Below are positions 22,031 to 33,067 of a DNA stretch of 64,000 nucleotides, piece after piece. The notes beneath the pieces were generated by a model. That model was not told the DNA's origin, did not search any database, and worked only from the letters and a program-made list of their open reading frames with translations. The first letter of the stretch is position 1. Every line of letters begins with the position of its first letter. Made by a program: the position numbers and the translations under genes. The stretch spans positions 3,534,001 to 3,598,000 of the forward strand of contig NC_085851.1 in assembly GCF_020906515.1 (NCBI RefSeq), given 5' to 3'. This DNA is from Vanrija pseudolonga. Its lineage: Eukaryota; Basidiomycota; Tremellomycetes; Trichosporonales; Trichosporonaceae.

Positions 22031-23837
22031 GGGTGAGTAATCCAACCCGCCGCCGCGCCCGCGATAAGACGACCTACGCGTCCACGCAAGCCCCACTCCC
22101 CGTTGGGGCGTGGCTGACATTCCGATCCGCGATCATCAGACAGGAATGCAAAGACCTACTTCCAGAGATAGATCGTCGTGGATCGACGTGGGATCGACAG
22201 TGGGGAATGCGACCGACCTCACTGGCGCTAGCTCGCTTGTGCGCTTGTGCGCTTGCGCCCTCGGGCCTAGCAGGCCTCGTCTGGCCTCGTTCGTTTGCGC
22301 TTGCTAATCTTGGCACGCATTTCGGGCACCCCCCCACCGGGGGTCGAGGGCCCGACCGACGGGCGCGAGCGAGCAACTGGCCCCAGTCCATTGCGATATC
22401 AGCACGGACGTGACGTCATGCCCGGCAAGGGATGAGGTCACGCTACCTCCCTCCCTGCCCGCAGCCCGCACGCGTCGGAGCAGTGGGTGGTCGGGGGTCG
22501 CGACGATACATACACGCGATGGTCGGGAGCTCCGACGCTCCCACCGCTGGTGCGGGGCTTTTTGAGCGACGCCGCCGGCGGTGTCGGTTGCGGGGCCGAA
22601 ACGCCGGTGTTGGGCATCGGCGGCTCGACGAGGCCACCGACGACGAGCCCGCGTCAGTCTGACCTGTGCGCGATGAAAATAGGCAGGGGGAGTGGGTGAG
22701 GCGGGGTACGTGTGGGAGCGATGGGGTGCGTGTGGCTGGCCGGCTGGCGTGTGCGTGGCTGCGATAAACTGGGACCACCAGTGGGTCGTTCCCGCGGTCA
22801 AGGCCAAGCGTCGACGGCCAATACGTAGGCGCGGCGAGCTGTTGGGGGAACGGCGGCGAGCTGGGCCCAAGTTGGAAGCACGAGTGTGCCCGTGCGAGGC
22901 GCAGAAGGTGCCCGATTGGTGCTGGTTCGTATGTACACGGGGCTTGCGCGACGGGGGACGTGGCTCCAGCCAGCGAGCGGCCTACAGTGGCCCCGGGTTG
23001 CCGCACGCCGCCGTTCCATCGTGCAGCGAGTACGATGCACGCGAGAAATTGTCGATGGGTACCGCTTCCCATGGTGTATACGGGATATTGGTGCATGGGT
23101 GTGTGCGGGGCGACGGTGGATCCAGCGCGGGGCTTGAAGCCGGGACCCTGGTCTGGGGAGGGGATGAAGTCGCTCAGTCGGGCGACCGCGGGCCCCGGCC
23201 CTGTAATCGCGTTGAAGACAACATCCAAGCCGAGGCAGAGACGATTGATGATGTCGAGGGGAACGCAGAGCACGAAGGTGAGCGGCCCGACGGACATGAG
23301 GAACTCGGGGTTCGTCGGCACAGGGTAGGCGAGGCGGCGAGGATGACGGTCGTGCCAGAAGGAGCCTCATCACTAGCCGTCAGCCTTGCACCGTGACCTC
23401 TGTGCGCTCACCTTGCACCTGTAGGACATGAATGAGGGCCAATAATCATCCAAAGTGCGGGTTTGCATGACCAGGAGGTGGGCGATGCCGATGTGCTCTG
23501 CGCCGCACTGGAATTGGCTCCAGGTGTCGGCTGTCAGTTGGCCGCCGACGCCAACACTGGTCGTATCTGGTGCGCCCAAAATGCCAGCAGATGCACTGGG
23601 CATTGATTCATGCCTAAGTGTTGCGGTTTGTCGTCAGGTGGGGCAGCGGACGTGCACGGCTTGGCGGGCTGCTGCTTGCGTGTGTGTCTCCCTGCGGCCT
23701 GTCGCCCGTTCAAAAGGAGAGTAACCAGCGTACGCGGCTACGAGGTTCAGAGCGGAGTTCGGCCATCTGCTAGAGTTCATTAGTTTGCTTGAAACATGTA
23801 CTGTCGCGCAGACCAGCAAGAAGTGTGCTCGCTGGCT

Positions 23838-25560
23838 GCGGTCGTCTTAGGAGGGAGGAAGTCTCCAGCCCCGCCCAGTCAAGGGAATTAGCTTCCCACC
23901 GTCGCTGCCATTTTACATGGGATTAAGAGGTCAGCGTACACGAGGCTAATGTCAAGAGAATATTGTTGAAGGCAGTGCAGGACATGATACACTGTGTTAC
24001 AAACCGGGAAGAGGTGGGTTCGGTGAGTGCCGCCGTCGCTTTGAGGGAAGACGGCTCCAGCTCGCCCCATCAGTGCGGTAAGCTTCCCGCCATCGCTTTC
24101 ACTTTAGTGTATACGAGGCTACTGTCGATATAATCGAGGGCAGTGCAGGTCATGATGAATGGTATTGCGAACCGGGGAGAGGTGTGTTCGCGGAGTGCCG
24201 TCGTCGAGGCAAGATGGCTCGCCGGGCGAGCTTCCCACCACTGCTCTCACTTTAACCTCCTCATTTTCACCACGGAATTAAGAGGTGAGCGGACACGAGG
24301 TTGCTGTAAAGATTGATTCCTGAGGGCAGTGTATGGCATTGCCATGTGTTGTGAACCGGGGGGAGGTGCGTTGGCAGAGTGCCGTCGTCGAGACCAGATG
24401 GCTCGAAACTCCCCCTGTCTTACTGGGCGAGCTTCCCACCGCTGCTCTCATTTTAACCACGGAATTTGGAGGTGACCATATACGAGGGTACTGTCTAGAG
24501 AATATTATCGAGGGCAGTGTTGGGCTTAACGCGCTGTCTTGTGAACTGTAAGGGAACCGCGCGGTGGTGTGTTCGCCAATCTCCAGTCGTCGAGGGAAGA
24601 GGGCTCCAGCTCGCCCCATCAGCGTAGGGTGAGCCTCTAGCCATCTCTCCCGTTCTAGACACAGAATCGAGAAGCGATGGTAGTACAAGTCAAACGCTGT
24701 GAATTCATGACCCCGCCACGACCATGAATTGTGTAGTGGATCGGGGAGAAGCGAGGTCGTTGGCTGAGGTCAATCAAGCGGGGAGGGGAGGGGTCGAAAC
24801 CCGGACCAGAGCAGGCCAAGCCTCCATCCATTGGTGTAGTTTCCGTCGCAGAAGTAAGCAGTGAGCATTTGTGAGCGCAGACTACCGGAGACTACCGGAC
24901 CAAGATTAATGCGTGCAGTGTCGGACGTGAGCCGTGGCTGATTCGCAGTTGTGGTTACGCGCTGCTGTGGGGGTGCAGCTGAGCTCCAGCTCGCCTCGCC
25001 AGAATGGAGCTGGGTCAAGCTTGCAGTCACTGCCCTCGTGTCTACCACAGAAGTGAGGGATGGGCGCATACTACAAGACGGCATTTGCGCCACGATTAAT
25101 GCGGGGGGTGTCGGGCACGAGGCACTGTGTTGTGAGCTGGGAGAAGTTTTTTGCCCTGGCTGTCGTTGTTGGAGGGACGGCTCCAGCTGGCCCGATCAAT
25201 TTGAGGAGGATAAGCCTCCTACCACTGCCATCGTGTCCGCCACAGAAGTGAGGAATGAGCGCAGACAAGGCAGCAGTTGGGCGACGAATAATGCCCCGGG
25301 GGGGGGGGGGGTCGGACACGAGGCACTGTGTCGTGAGCTTGCCAGAAGCGTTTGCGCTGTCGGCCGTCGTGCGAGGGACGGCCCCGGCGGTCCCGTTCAG
25401 AGGAGGTTTAAACCTCCCACCACTGCCATCGGTTATGCCGGGGCGAGCGCAGAGGAGATGACTGACAGGCGAAGATTAATACGGGGGGTGTAGGACATGA
25501 GGGATGGCGGGTTGTCCCAGTCGTTGTACGCAGCTCTCTGGGCGAGTGGCTCGTTCCCGG
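23838..25560. repeat. degenerate tandem array, unit about 190-200 bp
   Basis: Landmarks recur in order along the array. GCTTCCCACC-type words start at 23891, 24082, 24230 and 24431. Each is followed by an ACGAGG word, then GAGGGCAGTG, then GAACCGGG, then CCGTCGTCGAGG. In the second half CGAGGCACTGTGT recurs at 25118 and 25319, and a CACTGCC word at about 25026, 25221 and 25419. That gives about nine diverged units, mostly 190-200 bp apart with one shorter (148). The unit carries no open frame of note. Confidence 0.85.
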
Positions 25561-26229
25561 CCACGCTCCCTCTCGCGGGACCATTTTCGTGGCGTTCCGC
25601 GTCTCTGAAGCTGTGATCGACTTGCCCGCGGCGTGACAGACTGCTTGGAAGACATGTGGGCCAGCTTGAGGATTGTAAGGGGTGGATCGGATGTCAAGAA
25701 GAAGTGGCAGTGGCGAAGAGATCCGGTGGCTGCTCCGTTGCCGGGTGTCGCGGGGTGAATGACGGCGAGTGGCACTGAACCCAGCGAGACAGCCTCGTTG
25801 GGGACCCAACGGCACTAGGTGAATCCAACTAGGGAGAATGACGACGATACATTCCATGGATGATACCTAACTTCGGTATGGGCTAGTGATGGGAGTGTGT
25901 GCATATCGGGGTGGACTGGATAGAGTGGCACGGCGAGCGCGCGCGCGACGCGACACTGAGCTCGCGACGCGCGACGTCTATTCGACGAGCATCGGCATGC
26001 TGGCCTCCTACGTTCCGCCTAGCTATCACGGTCATTTGTTCCATTCATGCGCAGCTCGCGTTTCTCCACTAGTATCCGATAAGTTCCCTGCTCTCGCGCC
26101 TCAGAGCTCGGACATGGGAGGGACGTGTGAGCGGCGGTGTGTGGAATGTCGTCGGCCTGGAGGGTTCGCCTGGCTTGCCCGCGGGGCGTGTCACTTGGCC
26201 ACTTCGATGCATCGGGCCAAATGTATCAC

Positions 26230-26700
26230 GCTTTGGCCCTCTACCATCATCGCATTAGTTCCTGCTTCGCGGTTATCAGATACCCGAAAAGCAGACGACG
26301 AGGCGTGCAGGACGGAGTGCTCCACGAATGTATGGGGTAAACCTCCAGCGATCGCTCCGCGTAACCTGTAACCCGCGTCCATTCGCCACCGACACATATC
26401 AGGCGAATTTGAGGTGACCTGGGCTTCTGCCATCATATTATTTGCTGCTTCCTCCTGTTGAACATGTGCCCGGAGGGAAGCCGACGCGGCCGCTCCATCA
26501 CCCACTCGATCGACGAGCGGCGCCAAACTTCTGCGCTCGCCCCGCTTCCCCGAGCCCCGCGTCACATCGCCACTGCGTGCATGAGTCAGGCATGAGGTAT
26601 CTTGATCCTCTGCCATCATCGAATCGATTCCAGTCCCCGGTGGACAAGTACCCGAAGGGCAGACCACGCGGGGCGAAGACCGACGATGGTTGAGCACCTC
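26230..26700. repeat. second degenerate tandem array, unit about 184 bp
   Basis: GCCATCAT-type words at about 26244, 26429 and 26612 are each followed after about 30 nt by a TACCCGAAGGGCAGAC-like word. Three clear units are spaced 183-185 bp apart. The sequence differs from the 23.8-25.6 kb array but the period is close to it. Confidence 0.7.
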
Positions 26701-29175
26701 CGGTGCTATCACTTCCATCACGCGTCAGTGGATGTCTCAGTGAACACATGGGCTGTTAACATCCCTGCTAGGTGCTTGTGCAGAAGCCACGAGGCATGAA
26801 GACTTGCAAACGAAGGCCAACCGGCGGGGCCACCCGAGACGACGTTCCCGAGTTCCTGAGTACGCTGAGCAGGCGCCCTTCGCCATCTCCGCACGCTGCC
26901 CCGGCAACGCAGCCGATACGTCGGAGATAAAATCACCTAGTTTCTGAGACAGGTTTGGGCGGCCGTGCGGGCGGCGGCATCAGCACCGCGCTTGCAAGGG
27001 AGGAGCGAGGGACGCGGGGTCTAACGTCACGGGTCGTCGACCGCCTCACACTTCCGCAGGCCACCTTACCGCCTGGGATAAATGTTGAGAGGGTCGAGAC
27101 TGGCGTGTATGCAAAATATGCAGTTCACTGCGATACGATGCAGGTGGAACTAGCGCGTCGAGCCAGGCAGCACCACCAAAGCGTTGTCGCTCTCGTGCAG
27201 TGTCAAAACGCTGCAGAGTCGCGCTCCAGGATCAGCCAGCCGCATCCGAGGACAAGGACACCACCAGTCTGTGCAGTAAGCATTGTTCGCGCAGTCCTTA
27301 GTGAGTATCTTTGAGCCAAGTTTGAGCGTTGCAGGCTGAGAAAACGCCTCTGCATCTGGTGGGACAGGCGCAGGAAGACTAGGACGGGCGGACCGGGGCA
27401 CGGCGGGCCAGGACGCCGTCGCCGTGCCCAGAGCTGCTCCGTGCATTGCATCTGCCGTCTGGGGGAGAGGGTGGTCAGCGCTGGGGCCATTGTATATTTA
27501 CAGAACACTCACTTAGGCGAAGGGCACGGATGGGCAGACCAGTCAGGTCGTCTGGCGTTCCAAAAACCCGTGCCGTCCCCAGCCCAGCCTTGTCAAACAC
27601 CCACTTCAACAATACCGCCGCCGCCGCCCACACCCACAGCAGGCCAGCACCGATTCTCGACGGATGGATGCAAGATGGGGAGACGGTGCACTGTCGGCTT
27701 CGATGTCGGCTGCTGTGGGTGATGGATGGCTCGAGTCTGAAAGTCAAGTCAACGACACCAAATTTCGCCAAGTCGCGCAGTTTGGTGCCTTGACCCAGCC
27801 ACCGGTGGCTGTTAGCGCAACACCGCGTCTGTATCCGCCCCTCCCATGAACGGTGGCGGCGGCCAGCTTGCTGCGACGACGTCGACAGCCATGCATACGT
27901 CCGGAGGCCGGTCGGCTGGGAGCACGAGGAGGAATGAGCGCACGTTGGTGTTTGTCTGGGAGTGGGGAGCAGCGGGAATCGAATCGAGTCGTTGCAAATC
28001 CCCTCCTCCTGTGGCAGGTGCACGCACGGTCGGTTGTTCCGAGCGAGCGAGTGAGTGGCAGCATCACCTGCTCATATCCTGCCTCTCGTCATCTGGTTGC
28101 GCACATCTGTCGATTGTAAAGAACGCGACGACAGGTGACAGCGGCAGCGTCACGGTCGAGGGTTGCGTCGCGCACACCGCGGGAAGCCGGCCTAGGCGAG
28201 CAGCCCTCCTCAAACGGTTGTTGCGAAGACATGGAGCTTATGATTTTAGTCGTGGGAGTGCCTGGGATGTGGGCGCAATGGCAACGGGTGACAGTTCAAG
28301 AAGCGCACAGATGATGGCAGCATGGAGAACGACAGGCAGCTGTGGTTGTCCCGTGGTTGCTCCAATGGGGAGGCAGAGACGAAATCGTGTCGGCTGCCTC
28401 CGACGTCACCGTCGGCGGGCAGGGAGCGGCAGCAGGTTCCGTCGGGCAGCACACCGCACATCATACCTGTGTCTGTTGTGGCACCTGGCTCAAATCAAGG
28501 TTGGGTGTTAGTCCTTGCCACGGTGGGCTAGCTGTCTCGGGCACACCTGCATCCGAGACCACGACGTGGAGGTGGGCTGCGAGGACAGGCTGGAGATGGA
28601 CCTCGTGTATTGCCCCGTCGTAATGACATCGATGTGTGCTTTGCAGTAGAAGGTGTGGATGTGACAAGGAGAGTTGGTGCGGGCCCGTCGTTGTCGGGTC
28701 AGTGCTTGCTAGGTGAGTCCCCATCGTCCAGCACGGTCACCCCGCGGCCAACGCTCCATGCCTGCCCCACCTGTCGATGCTCACGGTCTTCCCCTCAAGA
28801 CCGCCCTCCCCCATCAGCGCGCAATTTTCCAAGCGCAGATTGTTGCATGAACGGTTGAAATTCTCGATGTTGGTCACCCAAGAGGCCTAATCCGCAGTTT
28901 AGCAGAACAGCCGCGCCTTGCCCACACTCGAATTTCGAGGGTTGACGAGTGGACGCGCTTCGGAAGGGCGGCCCGAGGAGCACATCGGGGCGGGGTAGTC
29001 GTGAGCAGATCGCTCCAGCGTTCACCCTGCATTTTCTCGGTGGGGGTGCAAGACACGATTCCGCGACTGGCGTGAGCGAGACAAAATGGACCACTGGCTG
29101 TGTGGAAGGAATGTTTTCGGTGGCGAGGCGCGGCAGTAGGCGGCAACGGCAACTAGTGTGGCACTAGGGAGGAAC

Positions 29176-29247
29176 CACGTGAGTGCCACGCACACTGCAC
29201 GTGTAACCGCCACACGTGACTAACCCGTCGTCGATCAGTGTCACGTG
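29176..29247. promoter_or_regulatory. cluster of four CACGTG boxes
   Basis: CACGTG occurs at 29176, 29198, 29213 and 29242, within 72 bp and 62-133 nt upstream of the CCDC90-like start at 29309. CACGTG is the palindromic E-box bound by bHLH factors such as Cbf1 and its relatives in fungi. Four copies this close are very unlikely by chance and suggest a real control element. Confidence 0.75.
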
Positions 29248-29308
29248 TCGCATTCATGAGCGACGCGCATCGCACACCTCGTCACTCCACTCCACTCTCC
29301 TCCCAGCA

Positions 29309-30573
29309 ATGCTGCACCACAAGAGCTTGATAGCCCTCCGCAAGATCCCAGCGGCGATAGCAAAGGGCCCAGGCTGCAGGCCGCGATCGCGCCAGTCGCG
29401 CGCCATCACGATCGGCACGCCGGGGCCGCGAGATGCCGACCGGCCAGGTGGAGCACCGATCGGGCTACCCCCGCCCGGCGAGCGGGGGTGGCCTCTTTCC
29501 GCGAGCTCGTCGAGCCACCCGTTCGCGGACATGATACCCCCCGAGGGATTCTCGACGGACGCGGGCGTCGACTCGCCCCTCACGGCGTCGACGTCTAGGC
29601 TCGCCGAGTCGATGTCCGACTCCGCGGACCCGGAATCGACAGGCCTCGCGGTCGCTCCCGTGTCTCTTCCCACACCGTCTGGCGTTACGACCCGCCGTAC
29701 GCGCCACCCATTCGACACGCACGCGTTCGTCTCGTCGCTGGAGCGCGCCAATGTCGACTCGGAGTCGGCCAAGGCGCTGATGGAGGCGGCGCGCGGGCTC
29801 ATCACACGCCGGGCGGACCGCGCCACAGGCAACATGCTCAGCAAGGAGGAGCTGGATAATGTGGGTTGGGAAACAGAAACGTGGTGTGCTGACGGTGCGC
29901 AGGAGGTGTATCTCTTCAAGGCGGCCCTGTCAAAACTAGGGACCGAGTTCAATGTGCGCACGAGAAACGCTGGTATCGCGGCCCGCGACGATCTCAGCGC
30001 CATCCGCCGTGAGCTTGACGCAGTGGAGATCAAGATGGCCGAGGAGATGCAGATTCTCAAGCATGATATCGAGATTGAGGTCAACGACCGCAAGACCGAG
30101 ACGAGATCCGAGATCAAGTCGTTTGACATTGCCATCGAGGTGGGTAGCTGGGGGGAGCGAGTGAACTGCCGAGCTGACACTTTCCAGGAGATCAACAACC
30201 GCGCGACCATCTCGGTTGGGGACCTCAAGACGGAGATTGAGAGCGCCAAGTGGGAGGCAACGAGACGAGCTATCAGTGAGTTGGACGGGTCTGCGGTTGG
30301 ATGTCAACTCACAACTCAGCAATCATTGTCGTTCTTGTCATCTGCGGTGTCGGCATCTCGTCGCTCACCATCCCCGACACGGCGGCAGTCGAGCCGCCCA
30401 AGCCTGCGCCACCACCTCCAGCTACCAGGGACATTGGTATCGGGCCGGAAGAAGATCCATTCGACTACGAGGCGCGGATTGAGAAGCTTCTCAAGGCTGT
30501 TCCACCACCTCCTCGCAAGGAGCGCAAGGAGCGCCGACCAAAGCGCGAAGAGATCTTTGTGGACCGGATCTAA
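29309..30573 (+). CDS. CCDC90/DUF1640-family mitochondrial coiled-coil protein
   Basis: Four exons (29309-29860, 29903-30139, 30188-30275, 30320-30573) give 376 residues. The Arg-rich start MLHHKSLIALRKIPAAI looks like a mitochondrial presequence. The family core begins at HPFDTHAFVSSLERANVDSE, runs through a long coiled coil (EVYLFKAALSKLGTEFNVRT, ELDAVEIKMAEEMQILKHDI) and reaches a single membrane helix IIVVLVICGVGIS near residue 300. This order is that of DUF1640/CCDC90 proteins (human MCUR1 and CCDC90B, yeast Put6/Put7), which sit in the inner mitochondrial membrane. The tail after the helix is Pro/Lys/Arg-rich and longer than I would expect. The exact role in fungi is not settled; proline metabolism has been linked to the yeast members. 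Confidence 0.88.
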
Positions 30574-30806
30574 TGCATGCAAGGTCGGGAGGCGAACCAT
30601 TATAGTAAACTACATAGATATTAGATGCACTTCTTGTGGTGCAGCGCGGCAAACCTCGGCACGAGCCAGGGCCGACGAACTAGACGCCGGATCTTGCCAC
30701 CCAAGCCGCCACGCGCGCCACGGCCAAGTCCGTCGCACCCAAAAGTGACCGCGTGATACATTGCAGCAATCACACATCGAGCTTTCCAACCACTCTACAC
30801 ACCACC

Positions 30807-32655
30807 ATGACACTCGAGACCTCGTCCACGGCGTCGAGCAGCAAGCTCCCAGCTCGCGAGCATGCGGCCAAGGTCGCTGCTGAGCTCGTTGCGCTCCTCC
30901 CCGAGGCTGAGCGCGCCGGCGTGAGTCGGCGTTCACCCCGCACACTGCTAACCCACAGACGCACGCCGTGTTCCTCCAAGGCCACCCCACGACGACGCGC
31001 GACGACACTGACCGCGAGCTGCCGTTCCGTGAGCTGGCTTCAAGGCTTCCGCTCACCTCGCTGACACACGCCCCGTGCAGACCAGGAGGCCAACTTCAAC
31101 TACCTGACCGGCGCGCACGACGTGCACTCGGCGTCCGTGCTGGTCGTGTTCACGCCCGGCTCGTCGCACGAGGTGCAGCACACGCTCTTCATCCCGCCGG
31201 CAGACCCGCTCGAGACGATGTGGTCGGTCGCGCCGCCGACGCTCGAGGACGCCGCTGCGCGCTTTGACGCCGGCGCGATCAAGTCTACGGCCGAGATTGG
31301 CTCTGCGCTCGCGGCGCTCGCGGGCGCGAACGCGACGCTGCACACGCTGCCCCTGACGACAGAGTACCCGCCCCTTCCGGCTGCTGTGCTCGATGCGCTC
31401 AAGACGACGAAGGCGCACCGCACCGAGCTCCTCCGCGAGGCGTTCCACCGCGCGCGCCTCACCAAGACCGATGGCGAGATTGAGCGTATCCGCCACGCCA
31501 ACGCCATCACGTCCGGCGCGCACGAGGTGCTCATGCGCGAGCTGGGCCGTTTTGCTGCCCAGCGCGCCAAGCAGGGCGGACAGGAGACCAAGGTGCGCAC
31601 GGGGCACGAGGGCATCACGGCGTGGGAGGTCGAGAGCGAGGCCGACGCCGAGGCCCTCTTCGTCGCTACCTGCCGCCGTATGGGCGCCGAGCAGGCGTAC
31701 CTGCCTATCGTGGCATCTGGGAGCCACGCGAGTACGCTGCACTATGTGTGAGTGGGGCCGGGACCAGCGCCGTCGCCGTGACTGACCGACTTCGCAGCTG
31801 TAACGACCGCCTCTTCCCCTCGACCGCGCAGCCCCGCCTGCCAGGCGACACGTCGTTCACGCCGCGCCGCATCGCCCGCGGTTGCTGTGGTGACGTGCCT
31901 GAGCACTCGCATGTTCTGCCCACCTCGTCGTTGCACAACGGCGCGTTCGAGCCCCAGGTGCTGCTCGTCGATGCAGGCAGCGACTGGCAGGGCTACGCTT
32001 CAGACGTGACGCGCACGATCCCCGTCGGCAACGGCGGCAAGTTTACCGACCGTGCGGGCGAGATCTACGAGCTGGTGCTCCGCATGCAGAAGGTGAGCCG
32101 TGACGATTGCAGCACTGACGAGGGCAGGAAACCGAGGGCATGGTCCGCGTCGGCGCACATTGGGATGAGCTGCATCTCCACGCGCACAAGGTACTTGTTG
32201 ATGGCTTCCTCTCCCTCGGCATCTTCAAGGGCGACGCTGGCGAGATCCTCCAGAGTGGCGTCACGGCTGCCTTCTTCCCCCACGGCCTGGGCCACTCGCT
32301 CGGCCTGGATGTTCACGACTCGCTCCAGCTGCTCCGCGCTGAGCACAAGGACCTGCCGCCGTCGACGGCGGCCACGCCAGCCAAGCTGTACACGTACCTC
32401 CGCATCCGTCAGAAGCTCACTGCCAACATGGTGCTCACGGTCGAGCCGGGCTGCTACTTCCCTCCGCAGCTGCTCGACACGCACGGCGCGTGGGAGTCGG
32501 AGTTTGTCGACCACGACGTGCTCAAGACGTACCTGCCCGTCGGCGGCGTTCGCATCGAGGACGTTGTGGTGGTGCGTGAGGGTGCGCCGGCGGAGAACCT
32601 CACGACTGTGGGGCGGGAGCGGGCGTGGATTGAGGAGAGGTGTGCGGGGCTCTGA
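30807..32655 (+). CDS. Xaa-Pro peptidase (prolidase/aminopeptidase P, M24B)
   Basis: Five exons (30807-30920, 30959-31028, 31081-31747, 31798-32092, 32128-32655) give 557 residues. An N-terminal creatinase-like domain (FHQEANFNYLTG) precedes the pita-bread catalytic domain. The five metal ligands are visible: the two Asp of VLLVDAGSDWQGYASDVTRT, the His of HGLGHSLGLDVHD, Glu of VEPGCYF and Glu of GGVRIEDVVVV. It should cleave imido bonds next to proline in the cytosol. About 45 extra residues follow LHYVCNDR, before the first ligand. They are open in frame and I kept them as exon, although a missed intron there cannot be excluded. Confidence 0.92.
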
Positions 32656-33067
32656 GCAGGCGAGCAGGAGCACAGATAGTGGGTTGTGCGCGAGGCCGCT
32701 GCCCCCCCCCCCCCCCCCACTCCTGGGGGAGCTCGCCGGGCGCAGCACGGAGCAATCCGTATGTATCACAACGCGATGGATGTCACCGATGCACGGGTAT
32801 GTTGAGCGCGCGAGTGTGTGCATATCGGCGGCGCGGTGGCCGCGACGGTGGCGCGCTCGCCCAAGCCGAAGGCCACGCACGGCTATTGCTACGAGCGGAG
32901 GAGCTGCCGCCGCCTTGGCGCTTGAGGCCCCGCGTCGTCGGCCAAGTCCGCCAACGAACGTCAGACTGGCGACCGACGCGCATAAATGGCGACAGCGGCG
33001 GGGATGGGAAGCATAACAACCGCAGCTGACTTGCGCGCGGCCAGCTCTTGACTACACTCATCCCACG
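32656..33067. other. intergenic, promoter of the GGT gene
   Basis: This lies between two plus-strand genes. It contains a run of 17 C (32702-32718) just after the peptidase stop. I see no separate gene. Confidence 0.5.

Larger units (their letters stand above)
20512..29308. other. gene desert with tandem repeats
   Basis: This 8.8-kb stretch lacks any gene I can support, in a window that otherwise averages about one gene per 2.5 kb. Open frames on both strands are short and carry no motif or intron pattern like the neighbours. Inside it lie degenerate tandem arrays (23838-25560 and about 26230-26700), an 8-bp GAGCGAGT repeat (about 21999-22030) and a run of 14 G (25298-25311). I see no reverse transcriptase, integrase or transposase motif. 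A minus-strand stretch around 23130-23605 could hide a small unrecognised gene. Confidence 0.7.

Noticed and set aside
22443-23321. 292-residue minus-strand frame as a gene
   Set aside because: Only its first ~60 residues look protein-like. The rest is Pro/Arg/Thr-rich and no splice pair links it to the upstream stretch.
27960-28010. tRNA-like GATTCGATTCC word in the desert
   Set aside because: The T-arm does not pair and no matching A box, anticodon arm or acceptor stem is present. I found no convincing tRNA gene anywhere in the window.
20512-29308. Transposon origin of the gene desert
   Set aside because: I looked for polymerase, integrase and transposase motifs and for long terminal or inverted repeats by eye and saw none; only short-period tandem repeats are evident.
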